Part shown: positions 23,119 to 35,556 of the stretch, piece by piece
Layout: each line of letters begins with the position of its first letter
How positions within the stretch are numbered: the first letter of the stretch is position 1
Source: Sordaria brevicollis
Lineage: Eukaryota; Ascomycota; Sordariomycetes; Sordariales; Sordariaceae
NCBI GenBank assembly: GCA_033439795.1
Contig: JAUTDP010000014.1
Location: forward strand, 372,001 to 436,000
Reading direction: 5' to 3'
Length of the DNA: 64,000 nucleotides
The notes under the pieces: model-generated
Databases searched by the model: none
What the model was told of the DNA's origin: nothing
What the model saw: only the letters and a program-made list of their open reading frames with translations
Position numbers and translations under genes: made by a program

Positions 23119-25360
23119 AGTCACCCTTACTAGAGGAGGAATAGAACGGGAACACGACACACAACACACGCATTTGGAATTGTACCATACCTTGCATTAC
23201 CATGATACTCACGACTGCATAGCGAACATTTTTCTTTCAATGGGCGACATGTGCCAAACAGCGATCGCGATCGAGGATAGGATAATACTCGGGGGGAACT
23301 TGGCTGGCTCGAATATTTGCTCCGATCGATGCGCCCCATGGACGTCACTCGAAAGACCCAGAGATGTGAAGGAAAGCCTCAAGCACCAAGGTATGAGCGG
23401 TCTGTGTGACGAGCGCAGCTTGCAGCGACGGATCGGCTTTGCTGAGACATGATACGCGAATGTGGCGGCTCGCTGCTGGAATGGCGGAGCATCTTGGGCT
23501 TTCCTACGGTAGAAGTCCACGTTCGAGGTGGGCTCACTAGACGTCCATAATCGTTCGTGGACCGCCCAACCATTCAATTTCCAAGCCGGTCACTGGCCAA
23601 TTACCCAGTTCTCGCAGCTTGAACCGGTTATCGGGCTTGACAGTTGACCCAGGCGGACAATCTTGAAGTCAACAAGCGTCCATGCTCAAGGGGTTGTGGC
23701 GGGGACTGGGCGTTAATACACGGAGGGGCAAACGGATATAGAAAGAAATCAATGGAAAATGTCTACCAGCCAAACGCACCGTGTTACATATATCATATAT
23801 ACGTGCGTCTGTCTCTACTTTTCTGTGTGCTTCGTCACAACGACAACTCGCAATAAATTTTGTATGTCAAGTTTTCTATTTCAAGCTTTTGAACCTATAA
23901 CAATCCTTTGTTCTTTTCAATCGCCACAGCGAAGACGTCGCCGCTTAACTGGCCACTGGTACCTAATGCACACCATAATGCCACCTTTTCCCTGGTGGGA
24001 AGAATCGTCGATAAGTCTCGTGAAGCGAGCAGAGATGGCGGTCCAAAATGCGGAAAAAGAAAAGGAGTTCCCAGGTGATAGTTACTCTTTAAAAACTGTC
24101 CTAGGGCATCATTGAGTCTTATGCCTCTGATTTTAACACATGGTTTAGGAAGGCGAAGAGACACACTGAGAGTTACATACCTAGAGGTAGTTCGGTCAAG
24201 CACAAAAGTCTCAAGTGAGAGGAGATGAGGTAAAACAAACCTGAACTTTCCATTTGAACGACATTTTGAATTCAACATTTGACTAACGGCAAGGCGCCCA
24301 GTGGTCTATTGAGAATAGATATGTAGCTGATGAAAGGAGGAGAAGGGCCTAACGAATCTTTTACAGTCCGTAGATGACTAAAAGATAGTCTTTATTTTTC
24401 CCGAGCTGTTCGAAATCCCTACATCTTGTTGGATAGGTAAAAAAAAAGGAGTTGCGGTGTTCCCACAGAATGTTAGGGCCAAACGGCTTTCACTTCATCG
24501 TCAAAGCAATCATCCAATGTCTTTCCAACCAACAACCACGCGCTGCCATAATGACCACCATGATGTTTTTTTTCCTATTTTGACACCAACAAAATTACAA
24601 CAATCTGCTGAGCATCTGCCATGCCGTGCCCAAATGAAACGGGATTTCCTTGCGCCTTGCTGTCCTCTGTGGGAGGTCGAACCAAAGCACACAAGCTCTA
24701 CAATGGGAAGGAAGGCGCTATCCGCTCACCTACCAACTTAATTTGCCCATCCGTCCGTCAGTCACTTCCTCTACTCGTTTTTTTCCCGGCAAAATCACAG
24801 CTACCCGCCCTACTCTTGTTAAGTACCGTGGTACATTGTCCATAGGTACCTCTAATAATGAGGAAAGGTACCAGTCACGTTCCACAATTCGTCCCAATAA
24901 TGTCAGTCCCTTTATTGTGAAGTGTCTTTCAAGTAAATCACAGGCCCAAACCGATGAAGAAGAACTGGAGCTTGAAGAAGAGGAAATGGAAGGTGTCCAG
25001 GTCATCATTGGCTCCTTAGCTGAAATGAGATGGCATCGCTAGTTCAGGAACAATATTTTTGCCTACCTGTACCTATCGTGACATACCATGACCCTTCCGT
25101 GTTGACGCTGTTTAAGTACCGTAGGCGTGATGCGAGGATAGGGGTCTCTACATGATTTCATCATAAATGAAGGGTGGTATCAAAGAGTGTTGATTGATCG
25201 GGCTGAACTGAGGTTTCCAACATGAGGAAGGTTTTCAAGTGAACCTATTCAGGAGTAGTAGGGCTTGATGGGCATCGCACCGATTATAAACCCGAAGCGA
25301 ACTTATTTTGGTAAGATTCGTATTCTATCCTGACGTCTTCGTGTCTGTGACCTATTTCTG

Positions 25361-25393
<33 letters not shown>

Positions 25394-26140
25394 GAGCCCT
25401 CCAACCTTCTTGAGGTAACTGTAAATTAATGACCGCCCACAAACTTGATGTGAGCTCGTGAAATGCGAAATGTTTACCTACCACTCCCGTGATATCATAG
25501 GACAGGTTGGCTATATTATTCCGCTCCCCAGTAAGCCCTCACTTAATTTACCTCTAGACAAGAGATGCAGGTAAGAATGTCCAACAAGGGCCCAGAAACC
25601 ATATGAGAACAAAACAGAATTAGAAAGGGGTAAAGAAAAGCCCAAGGAGGTAGTCCCGTCCTGCTGTAACCGTTAACCCCCTGTTTGAGGCCATCACAGC
25701 TTAGTGTCCTTGTCCTCCTTGCATTCCGTCATTTCGTTGGGACTTTGGGGACCGTGTTGTTACAGTATAAGAAACAATTAGAACGAACGGGCTAGACACG
25801 GGAAAGAAAGGGGGGAAGAACATTCATGGTGAATGTCACAAGTCAACCCGCTCACCCTTCCTCCCTCCCTCACATGCTGTCATCATGTTCCCCCGTCACA
25901 GTGTCACAGATAGAAAGAAACCACCTGATTCTTCCAACATATTCACTCCCGTCACTTCGGTAACCAGCCAATGTCAACCCATCTGCTTGAATGAGTCTAG
26001 TCTCGTCCGAGACGAAGACTGTTCCAAAGGGTGATTGTACGTAATGGCTATCTTCCTCTCTGCCTCCTTTGCCCCTCCTTGACCCTCCCCTTTTTCTTTC
26101 CCACTTCCCGTAGTCCCTCACGGGCTCTGTCGGGGCCTTG
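23119..26140. other. Start of a gene-poor interval: no gene recognised
   Basis: Both strands hold only short frames without codon bias, clear starts or splice-linked continuity. Contains a 29-base A run (25361-25389). Base composition is not strongly AT-rich, so it does not look like heavily RIP-mutated DNA. Confidence 0.5.
25361..25389. repeat. A(29) homopolymer
   Basis: Uninterrupted adenines on the plus strand in non-coding sequence. No flanking target duplication or gene-like sequence is attached, so a retroposed transcript is not supported. Confidence 0.95.
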
Positions 26141-26147
26141 GATGCCA

Positions 26148-26620
26148 CGGTAGGTAGTAATGTACTTCCCAGTTCCGGCTTGTTGGTACTTTTGGCGAGA
26201 AGACCTGGGAGTGATGGACCCTGACACTGACAGTGACATTGACACTGACACTTGCCACGTAATCCGTCCTCTCTCGTTTATCCCCTCCCTTCTGTTGCCC
26301 CCCTTTCCCTTCTCTTGTCTTCCCCTAGGTACTGAACAATGGAACGGTAGTAATGTAGTTCCCGCTTCCCACTTTCCAGTCTGTTGGTACTTTTACTCGG
26401 TGGTGAACCCTGACACTGACACTTGCCACCTACTGCGTTCCTCTTTCACCTTCATTACCTCCGTACGCTCCCTCCCTTCCCTCATCTATTCTCAGTCAAC
26501 AATCACACGGTAGTAATGAGGGTTCCTCCCGGTCCCTTCCGGTCCCAAGTAACAACCTGTTGGTACTTAACCTGGTTCAAGACCCTGACAATGGCACGAC
26601 ACTCGTCACGCACGCACTGT
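26148..26620. repeat. Degenerate tandem repeat, three units of about 160-190 bp
   Basis: Three diverged units each open with GGTAGTAATG (near 26154, 26346 and 26509), then carry TGTTGGTACTT, then ACCCTGACA(CTGACA)CTTGCCAC or a decayed version. CCTCCC-rich filler separates them. The third unit is the most diverged. No coding potential. Confidence 0.75.
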
Positions 26621-29600
26621 CTGGAGCACTTCACTTGAAGCAACCTGAATAACTGGGATCAGTTCACTTCAGTGAGTAACGAAGTAAGGGAGTGGGTAAA
26701 TGGAAACAAAGTGATGTGATTTCCACCATGCAGCAGTTGCAGATAGATGTGTGAAGCCACTTGGTAATTTACCTCACTTCCCTCACTGGCCTCACTGGCC
26801 TTCACTAGGCGTTCCCGTACTCTCTACTACTGGTAACCTCCTGTCACTCAACTCATCCACTCACTCATTCTCCTCCTTTCCGTCCCGACACGACCCGACC
26901 CGACCACAACTCCTTACCAGTTTAATCACTCCCTCCCAATGGGGCATCCTGATCCCCTAATCGAAACCGTGATCACCCTGTCTGTGCCGTCATCGTGAAC
27001 ATCGTTCTGTGAAGAACGTGAAAAAGTCTGCCTCATGCAGGGTGCTTAGGGACAGTGCATCACCTAGGTTTCCATCATGATGGAGATAGAGGTAAAAAAA
27101 ACCTTCTAATCGCAACTGGTTCCTGCAGCAGCCGTACTATACCCGAGTGTGGCTCAGCAGCTTCATCAACACTCATCACTCAAAGGAACATCAACTTTTA
27201 TCCTCTGTGATATAAAAGAACGGGGAAGTCTTCTCGCCCTCCCTCCCACCACTGCCGCGCCGCGTTGTCACTCTGGTCGCATCACCTCCGACCAGGCCGA
27301 CCAGGCCGACCACGCGGTGCGGCAATGAAAACACACATTTTTTTTTTTTTTTTTTTTGCTGATGACCGACTCATTTTCGTGGAAATAACCACTGCAATTA
27401 ATGTTTGTAAACGGGTTGTTGTCTGTTCAGTGCAAGTAGCCCGGAGGCAGCAAGCCTCAACCGGGGTTCATAGACCGTTCGTGGTCGGCGGTGCAGTGCG
27501 GGCGGCGGGCCAGACATAATGCGGCCAGAACTGCGGAGTGGAGTGGAGTAAAGTAGAGTGGAGAACCGTGCGTTTGAGGCCGCACCGTTATAACGGGCCG
27601 AGGGAATGGGCCGCATCGCATGCGCATCGCTTCTCGCTTCGCCCCGGCGGCCGGCCGGCCGTCTGACCGGCCCGGCATCGCATTCGTCTTTTTTTGCGGC
27701 GCAGGGCAGAATTTGTTGCTCATTGATTAAACTTCAAGAAATGGGCGTTCTTCTTTCTCAATACCCCTTCGTTTTGTACTCTCCCTCTTTTTGTCTCTTT
27801 CTGTTTTTTTTTTGGGTTGTCTTCGTTTCGCACTTTTTTTTCGTCGACAACGGCTAGAGATCGATCCGGCCCGTGCGTAATTTCAAACCCAAAAATATTT
27901 GGATTCTTGGGGAGAAACGGGAAATGAAGCGCCGTCAGTTTTTGGAATCTGACGTAGTATTTTTGCAATCCGGCTCCCGCCCACCCGTTTCCCCGTTGAC
28001 TCTGAGGTAGCAACGAAAGCGACTCCAACCCGTCCATATGTATGTACATCCATGGGTTGGGACCAAGCACAAGGGTGCTGATGTTGGAAAAGAGCTCTCG
28101 CGGAAGGAGCAATCATTGACGCGGTGTCAATCCTTTTCCAAACCTTGCCCTGCTCGCGACGGCCCTTGCCTGGTCGCTGGAATACAAACGGGCGCCATTT
28201 TAACTCACGTGACTGACTTCGTGCTGGCCAGAGAGTGGTATTGTACCCGACGTTCTGGTTCTGTGGCTTAATTATGTGGGCCGAATGCGAACTCTCTTCG
28301 TCCAATGAAAATATTCTTGACTTTCAATAAGAAAAAAACAATTAACCCAATCACGAAGTGGGCACTGTATCTTTAACCTTCCAATAGACTTACACCATAA
28401 GTTGGTTCACATAACAACGCCCACCCCCTCCTAGAAAGAGACTCTCGCCTTGGCTCTCACATCCTTGGGTCTTGGCTTTCACAACCGTTGTTGAACTGTT
28501 GCTCTCAAAGTGCAAACCCATGTTCCGGGGAACTTTATGGTCTCATCCAATAGTCCCAAATGTCTTGCGTTGCTGCTTGATTTTGTCGAGCGTTGGGTAC
28601 TGGAATGTTACGCTGTTTCTTCCGGGCGGGACATGCCGGTTACCGGTCGTGCCCGTCAAAAAAGTGAGAACCAAAAAAGATGGTGAGTGAGTGAGCGCTC
28701 TTTCCTTGGGAACTGATTTTCTTATCGATCCGTTTTTGCCGGCCGAAAACAATCGTCGAAGGATTCATGGTGGCTTTCAGGTGGCTTGCCCGCTCGCTCA
28801 TACCGATGCTTCCACCTTGTTTCGTGTGGCTTGCACCCAAGTTTTGGAGGCGCAAAACTAGGCGAGAACTGGACGAAAAGAACGATCATAGAACGAAAAA
28901 ACAAATGTGCCCGGTGAAGAAAGGAAAGTCGGCCAGTCCGTAATGACGGGATGCTTGTCACGCCATCACGAAGCATCATTTTGCTCGGGATGCGACAACT
29001 GGCAAAGCAAAAAAATGCGTGACGACATTTCGTTACCTTACTCACCTTGAAACCCACTTGATTCAGATGAGCACTGGAGTCCGGCCCTACACCCAAACGA
29101 GAGCGACCAAGATCTGTTTTTTGCCCTTCTTTGCGAGAAAGATTTAGAGGGCATGGGCATGGAGGAAGAAAGAAGAGACTGCGAACTCACAGTTCGTTAA
29201 GATTTTGGACCCCCCCTCCCCCATGCGGCTGCGGATAGCACTGGCCATTGGCATTAAACCAAGATGGGATCAGCGATGATCTCGCTAACTGCCAGTTCCG
29301 ATGTCACCCACATACCATTTCCTCACTTCCCCGACTCCCTGATCCCTTCCAATGCTCCTCTATCATTCATAGCTTTGCCTGTTTAGGGCCTTGTTCACAA
29401 CAATTCGAAATCACGCACGCAACGACATCAACGGCGGAGCAGCGGCCGGGCGGGGCGGTCGTTCGGGGGCGGCTGATTTAAACTGTGCAAAGTTAAGGCC
29501 TACACTCTTTTCGGCCGGTTTAGCGTGTTAGTCTCTGGATTGCCGGGGCCCGATTGGCTGGATTGAAGTCTGGTGCGACACAGCTCCCAAGCCACTCGCG

Positions 29601-30490
29601 CTTAACTTGTCGAATGAAACGGATTGCCCATTCTCATCACAACGTTTGGCCCCATCCGTGCTCTCCCAGCGGGTGGTCAATGTCACCCTAAGTTTGCGCG
29701 ATGCCGCCCTCTGCTCACCAACTTCCTGCTCTGAAGGGAAAATTGACTTGGGCTTGGGCATCAATAGGTAATCAGACCTAGTTGATCGACTACCGCTGTT
29801 GGCGATGATGGGGAGGACGTCGTGACAATTCTGTAAGGTGGTATCCGCTCCAGAAAATTGCGAGTGAGGTTTGCGAGACAAGGTGACGTTGGGATTGGCT
29901 TGTCGCGGCCAGGTTTATGTGTCTGGGGCTGACAGACGTTAGTGCCCGCATAGTCAATCTCAATCTGGGGCCACAGAAGCAGGAGAAAGGCACGGGCAAG
30001 CCTCCTGCTAGGGTTGAATATTTGTGTACACCCCCAGCTTGGAAGGCCTGGCTTCGCACAGAGATCTAGCCGTTCATTGATTCGTCGTGCTGGAATAGGA
30101 AAGTGTCGAGTGCGGTGGCTCTCCCAACGTTAGCCCAGCCCACTCTTAGAGAAATTAAGCCTGGTAGGGTCGTCGAAAAATATGGAGGGCAGATCGATTT
30201 ACATCATCGGGACAGGGTCGACATGGCTGTCGTACAGGGTTATGGGAGAGAATATTCTCTCGCTTGTTTGTTAATCAGTGATGTGAAGGGTGAATCCCAT
30301 GCATTTCGCAATGATTTTGACGCAATGTGGCACAACCTACTTACTGTTATCAGTTTAGACGGTAATCTCGTTTCTTTTTCATCGGGAATCTCTTCCAGAA
30401 CGACGTCTTTCTCTGGTTCGTTTACGGGCATAAGGAGGTTTTCTTCTCGCCAAGGACACCAAGGCCTAGCCCCGATAGCCAGACCATGCC
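26621..30490. other. Gene-poor interval, second part: no gene recognised
   Basis: No supported gene. Notable only for a T run (about 27338-27357), scattered TACC/GGTA motifs and several short frames with good start contexts but no further support. Confidence 0.5.
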
Positions 30491-33400
30491 CAACATGGAC
30501 TTTCATCCCCAGAGCAGGCTCGCCGGAGGTCTTGCCGGTTATGAGTATCGGGTAAGGTGTGTCGAACCGTTGGTGATTGTCGGTTCATCCCATATTAAAA
30601 CCCGGACCAACTCATCCTAACTAGGCTTTGTATCGTCAGGTACCGGTGTGCCACAGGTACATTCGGTAATTATCGAAGGGTTCCAAAAAGCGCAAAAAGA
30701 GCTCAGCAACGTCTCGACCAACATCCGGCGGCACAGCATAAAAAAAAAAGAAAAAAAAAAAAAAGAAAAAAAAGAAGAAAGAAGTGAGAATCGGATAACG
30801 GGTGAACGAGACAGGAGATCCACGACGGCTTAAGCCAAGAAGAAAAGAAACCAATCAGGATTCAAACCCTTGCCCCGAGCTGTGAGTGTCTGGCTTCATG
30901 TTGTGAAGTACAAGGTTATGTGCATAGGCTGCTTGCTTGATCTGCCATGGCGCAAACTGTTGTGCTTCCCAGAGCAGAACGGCTCGTGAGACTGGACGCC
31001 TCGTCAGGAATTGTGACATGTTGATGCCATGAGGTGCCCGCCCTGCCGTTGTGTGTATCACGAGACTCGGATCCGGCGCGGGTAAGACAAGAAGCCGTTG
31101 TTGTCCTCCAGTTTTTTACGGTACGACCGACCGGCCAGCATCATGTCATCAAGGGATGCATGCCGCGACCTGTGTGTGCGGGAAAGGCTTCCCGTCTGCC
31201 GTCCGGCTTACGGCGGCGCGCGATGTGCGGTGCGGGGTCAAGAAGGATGCAATAAAGGCCAACCTACCTCTGGGCATCGCAAGGTACGCGGTGCGATGCT
31301 TTTACATGTGTTGGCGTGCCCGCGGTGGAGATGTGTTGTGTAAAATGGAGTCGGCAGCCGAAGCCCGTAAAAGACACAGTATGTGACGATACTGTACGGC
31401 ATACGGGGGCCATAAACGGGGGCCATGCCGGGACCGGCCACACCCAAAGGGTTTTGAAGCACACAACACGGCTCCCTGATACGGACCATCAGATCAGGTA
31501 CTATAGGTGCGAGTGACTTTTGAAATGGTGTCGTACTTGGTGAAGGGGTTCGTGATGACGGCATCTGCACTATCAGCGGAGTCGTCACGCCTGTGGTGGC
31601 ATGGACCGGCCATCCGAAAAGGCTGATGCCCGTCAGGCCGAACGGAGGACGTGATTCCTTTTGCGCGATGGGCGCACTGCATCGTCACATAGCATCGAGT
31701 TGCCTAAGATGGCTCGTATTGCTGCGAGTTTCCTAAGCCTCTGCCGATATGGGCAATCGGAAGAGGTAACGTTTCCCCAGATAGGTAGTCGGGGTCGGTA
31801 GATGCTTGGACTTGTGGACATGGCCGCGAGGTTGTTGGCCTGGTTCGGCGGAGCAAGACATCGCTTGCGCTTGTGGCTTGTCCTGCTTTAGTTTTATCGC
31901 CGTGCTTGTTGGGAGTTTTCGCCAGAACAAGTCTCCCGTCCGCGGTCGACCGCGTTAATGGCCCAGTAGGAAGTCGTAGATCCACGGGTGATACTCTGGG
32001 CAGAACAACCTGATCAGGATTGTACCGCGGTGCGAAGAGAGACACGGTGGTCAGCAGGACATCGAGACATGCATCTGAACTTCTCTTGTTTGCGGCGAGG
32101 GGACCAGTATGGGGGAGCAAAAGAGTAGGTAGTCATTGCTGGCAAGAGACAAAAGTGACTGCATACGTTGATCTCCCCCCTTGTGCCTAGAAAGACTGAA
32201 GGATTCCGCGTTTGCCTGTTCCTAATGCCGGTGCGCGTCGGGGTCCGTCGCACAAAGGGATTGGAGTGGAGTGCCGTACAGGTGCCGCGTTGAGTACCTG
32301 GTGCGTACATGTGTGTGTGAGTCCAAGAAGTTGAAAGGTGATGTTTTGCGTAAAATCGCGGAAGAGGTTGACAAAAGGAGAAAGCGTGGAAAACGACCAG
32401 GCCAACAGAAGTCGGCCTGCTCGCGCCTGCGCTACGAAAAAGTGGATCCCTGCGGCTATTGCCAACCCCACACTTAGTGCAGGTGGCCTATAGTGACGCA
32501 TAGCGGGGGAACGTACCTACCTAGCGCATGATTTCGTTTGGTTCTTCCGGCTGTCCAATATCAAAACGCTCAGATCATCATCAACTTTCGAGGATGGACT
32601 TTACTAATGCCTAGAAAATGAGAAGTTGCAAAGCTGTATCTCGAATGTACCGGCAAGTACATGGTTCACGACACCCCGCGGCTCTTTCCCGCAGTCTCTG
32701 TACCCCCGCTGTGGGCTTTTTCGGACTGCCCCTCCTCCGCATAGCTCCTTCCTACTACGTCGGTCCCATTGACCAGCGAGGTCGGCCAAGGTGATAAGGC
32801 GAGGGGGGGGGAAATGGAAAGAGAGATGGACCACAAGACTTGGAAGTTTTCTCACAGTGGATGCCCCTCCGCCTCATTCCGGTTCAAGGACGGAAGACAC
32901 TACTAGTAGGGAAAGGGCCCCCAATGCGCACGAGCAAACACATGACGGAACATGTCTGCAGTCTCCGCGCTTGTCTCGTTTGTCTCGTTTGTTGGCCCAC
33001 TGCCTTTTTTTTCTTTTGAAAAGGCCGATCATATTGGACAGCAACTGCCGCGCCCTCGGCCTGCGTAAGCTTTGTTGGCCAACAAACATACCTACCTCTA
33101 GTTAAAGTTCGATGAGATGAGGGGATGGTTCGATATAAGAAGTTGGGGGTTAGTTTTGAAGTTGAGTGTGTGGGTCTTGCGTGAATGATAGGTTGGAGAT
33201 CCGAACCTGGTTTGAAACAAAATCCCAGTCAGGAAGTTTGTTTGTGCATGTTGTCACAGATTTTGAATTATGAGGTGTCATGAGGGAGTAGTAGAAAGTG
33301 TGATCTGAAAATTACCTCTAAGGTGGGAATGGTTTGCTAATGTGTTGTCTGGGCGGAGACAGAAGAGAGAGAGTGGGTGTGGTGCTGTTATGCCTGGACT

Positions 33401-35391
33401 GGTGATGTGATCATGCAGGGAGTTGGCAGAACTCATCCATCGGCTAGGGCGGTTTATTGTTGATTCCTTTCTGGCCCTCAAAGTCATTTGTCTCTTGCAA
33501 AAGTAAAAGTGTGCTTGCACAGATAGTAGGGGTCATTGGCTGATCCTGTTACTCATCCAGTATCAAAAGACCCTCCACGAAACCCCAAAAGAGATGAGGT
33601 GTGGTTTGAAGGCGGCTCTGTCTGGAAGCCATTGCAAGGGCGATAGAGTTCAGTTTCGAGGCAAACATCTTTTTTTCTGCCTCCCACATGCAGCAGCAAA
33701 ACGAAAGTTTCTACTGCATTACGCCGGCACATGGGAGAATCACAACATCGAACACAGCAGCCCGGTGCATAAACAACATGGTAGACATAGAGCACCAGCC
33801 GCCAGGCAGGTCCCCTACCTATGATTGGCACTTGTCAACACGAGCTTTTTTGGCCAAAGTGTCTCACAAAACCCGCTCGCTTGCTTCCGAGTGAGGTCTC
33901 TTTGCCAGAGGCGATTCTCATTCAGCATGTGGTTGGAGTGTGACAAAGCTGTGGACACATGGAACAAACTTGCACAACGTACAACCATGCGGCGGCGAAG
34001 TTGGCTGCCGGCCGACCTTGTCACGGAGAATTTTTTCTCTTGACAAGCGGAAGTTCTTTTTTTTTTTTTTTCTGATGTTGTCAAAGGTGGGAGCGCAGGC
34101 TGTTGTACCACATAAGATGCGGATAGCCTCAATATGGTGTTCGGTAGACATTGCATTGCCTGTATACTTTTATTGATGCACGGATATGCAAGTAGTTGTT
34201 TATAATTGGCGAGGTTGCTGTCAAAGACAAACAGGGGGGGTTGAGTAAATGGTAGGGGGTTCGTTGGATAGAGCCTGTAACCCTAACCCGCATGGAACTC
34301 TGCCTGGCCGGGCCGGGCTAGGCCAGGCCAGGCCAGGCGACTTACACGAACTGAGGTCGTCCGCAGCAGACCGGACATGGACCCTGCAGTAGAAAGGGTA
34401 GAACCGTAAGACTCTCTAATGGCTTGTACAGCCTTCTGAATCTTTTTCTATCTTGCATCCTATCTCCTCTTCTACAAGTGTGCTCTTTCGTGTTCTCGAT
34501 GTGTAGTTCGGCACGGTGCCTAGCAAGATTGTTGTAGTAGTGAAAGTGTGCATGTTGGGACGTGTTACTGTGGGTACTTCTTTGCGGCGCTGGCAACGGC
34601 ACAGCATCAAACGGTGCGGGAATGGCGTCTGACAGTAATACTTTTGCTTTCTGATCGGATCATGCGGTCCGAGCCGCTAAGAATTGTGCACTTTGGCTGT
34701 TGGTTAGGTTGGTCGTTCAACGGACAAGTGTGACATTTTGCGCAAAGGAAATCGGTTGTGTGGGCGACGGAATAGCATGGCATTTCTACAATGTTCTCAG
34801 ATTCATGATAACTAGCAAGATAGGATACCGGTAGGTGGAAAGAAAAATGTGGAAATACGACAAAAACAGTTTGGTGTAATTAGACAGGTGGAATGCAACG
34901 GAAACACAAAAAGGATTCAAAATAAATCTGGCCAGATATAAAGTGTATGTGCAAAAAGAAGAAAAACAACAAGAACATAGAAATCAAGATGCCGCCCCAT
35001 TTTCCTTTATACACAAGGAGTCAGCACCAGTAAAGCCCAATTCCCGGACCAGCCGAGAAATAAGCCAAAAGTCTGACTCCTGCCCACCGCTCACAGCTTC
35101 CATCAGAGAGCCATCTTCCATCAGAAATTATTCTCTTCCGTCACCGTCCAGTAGGCCTTTAGTGTCTAGAATTCGGCGGTTGAATGCGAGGATGAGCGAA
35201 AGGAGCTCGATAGAATTGGCCGAGCAGAAAGGGGAAAGTGTTGCGCATTGTTGGCGTTCGCAGAGTTATTGCCCTCGTGGTAATTGAGCCGAGTAACCTG
35301 AAGTGCACGACTAAAGTCAGGAAAGTTTCTGTCGTGGTAAATGGGAGAACAACGTACAAGGGCAACTCCTGTTCATTCCAAGACTGCGATC
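30491..35391. other. Gene-poor interval, third part: no gene firmly supported
   Basis: Contains A-rich tracts (30739-30782), a GGCCA-rich direct repeat (about 34306-34342), a T run (34057-34071), and a possible tiny spliced frame (30495-30669) listed among the findings. No tRNA or 5S rRNA gene was recognised by eye. Confidence 0.45.
34306..34342. repeat. GGCCA/GGCCGGG short tandem repeat
   Basis: Tandem GGCCGGG and AGGCC units in non-coding sequence. No associated gene. Confidence 0.8.
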
Positions 35392-35556
35392 TCAGTGATC
35401 CCCGCAGTCGCCGTCCTCCTCGTGGTCTTTCGGGCTCTCTTTTGGAGCACCTGAAGGGCAAGTGTTGGTTCCTGACCCTTTCTTGGCAGCACATTCGACG
35501 ACGGACTTCTTGACGTGCTTGCAACCGGTGAAGCGGGTAGTGTAAATGGTGCACAT
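35392..35556 (-). CDS. Small 54-aa cysteine-containing protein
   Basis: Intronless frame starting at an ATG in a strong fungal context (GACAAAATGTGC) and ending in TGA. The product begins MCTIYTTRFTGCKHVKKSVV and has six cysteines (positions 2, 12, 22, 34, 50 and near them) plus an acidic tail DHEEDGDCGDH. Many filamentous ascomycetes encode short MC-initiated proteins with a CGH/CKH-type motif, and this fits that style. Codons are mostly C/G-ending (ACC, CGC, TTC, GTC), unlike flanking sequence. No signal peptide, so it is not a typical secreted effector. Function unknown; metal binding by Cys/His is possible but unproven. It lies alone in an otherwise gene-poor interval. Confidence 0.6.
   Translation of the reverse strand: MCTIYTTRFTGCKHVKKSVVECAAKKGSGTNTCPSGAPKESPKDHEEDGDCGDH

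Noticed and set aside
25361..25389. A(29) tract as the tail of a retrogene or LINE
   Set aside because: No gene-like sequence on its 5' side and no flanking direct repeats.
28640..28768. 42-codon minus-strand frame starting GCCACCATGAAT
   Set aside because: Perfect start context but no codon bias or recognisable sequence; kept only as a note.
30857..30880. TTCAAACCC resembling a tRNA T-arm
   Set aside because: No 5-bp T stem and no matching A box or acceptor stem in range.
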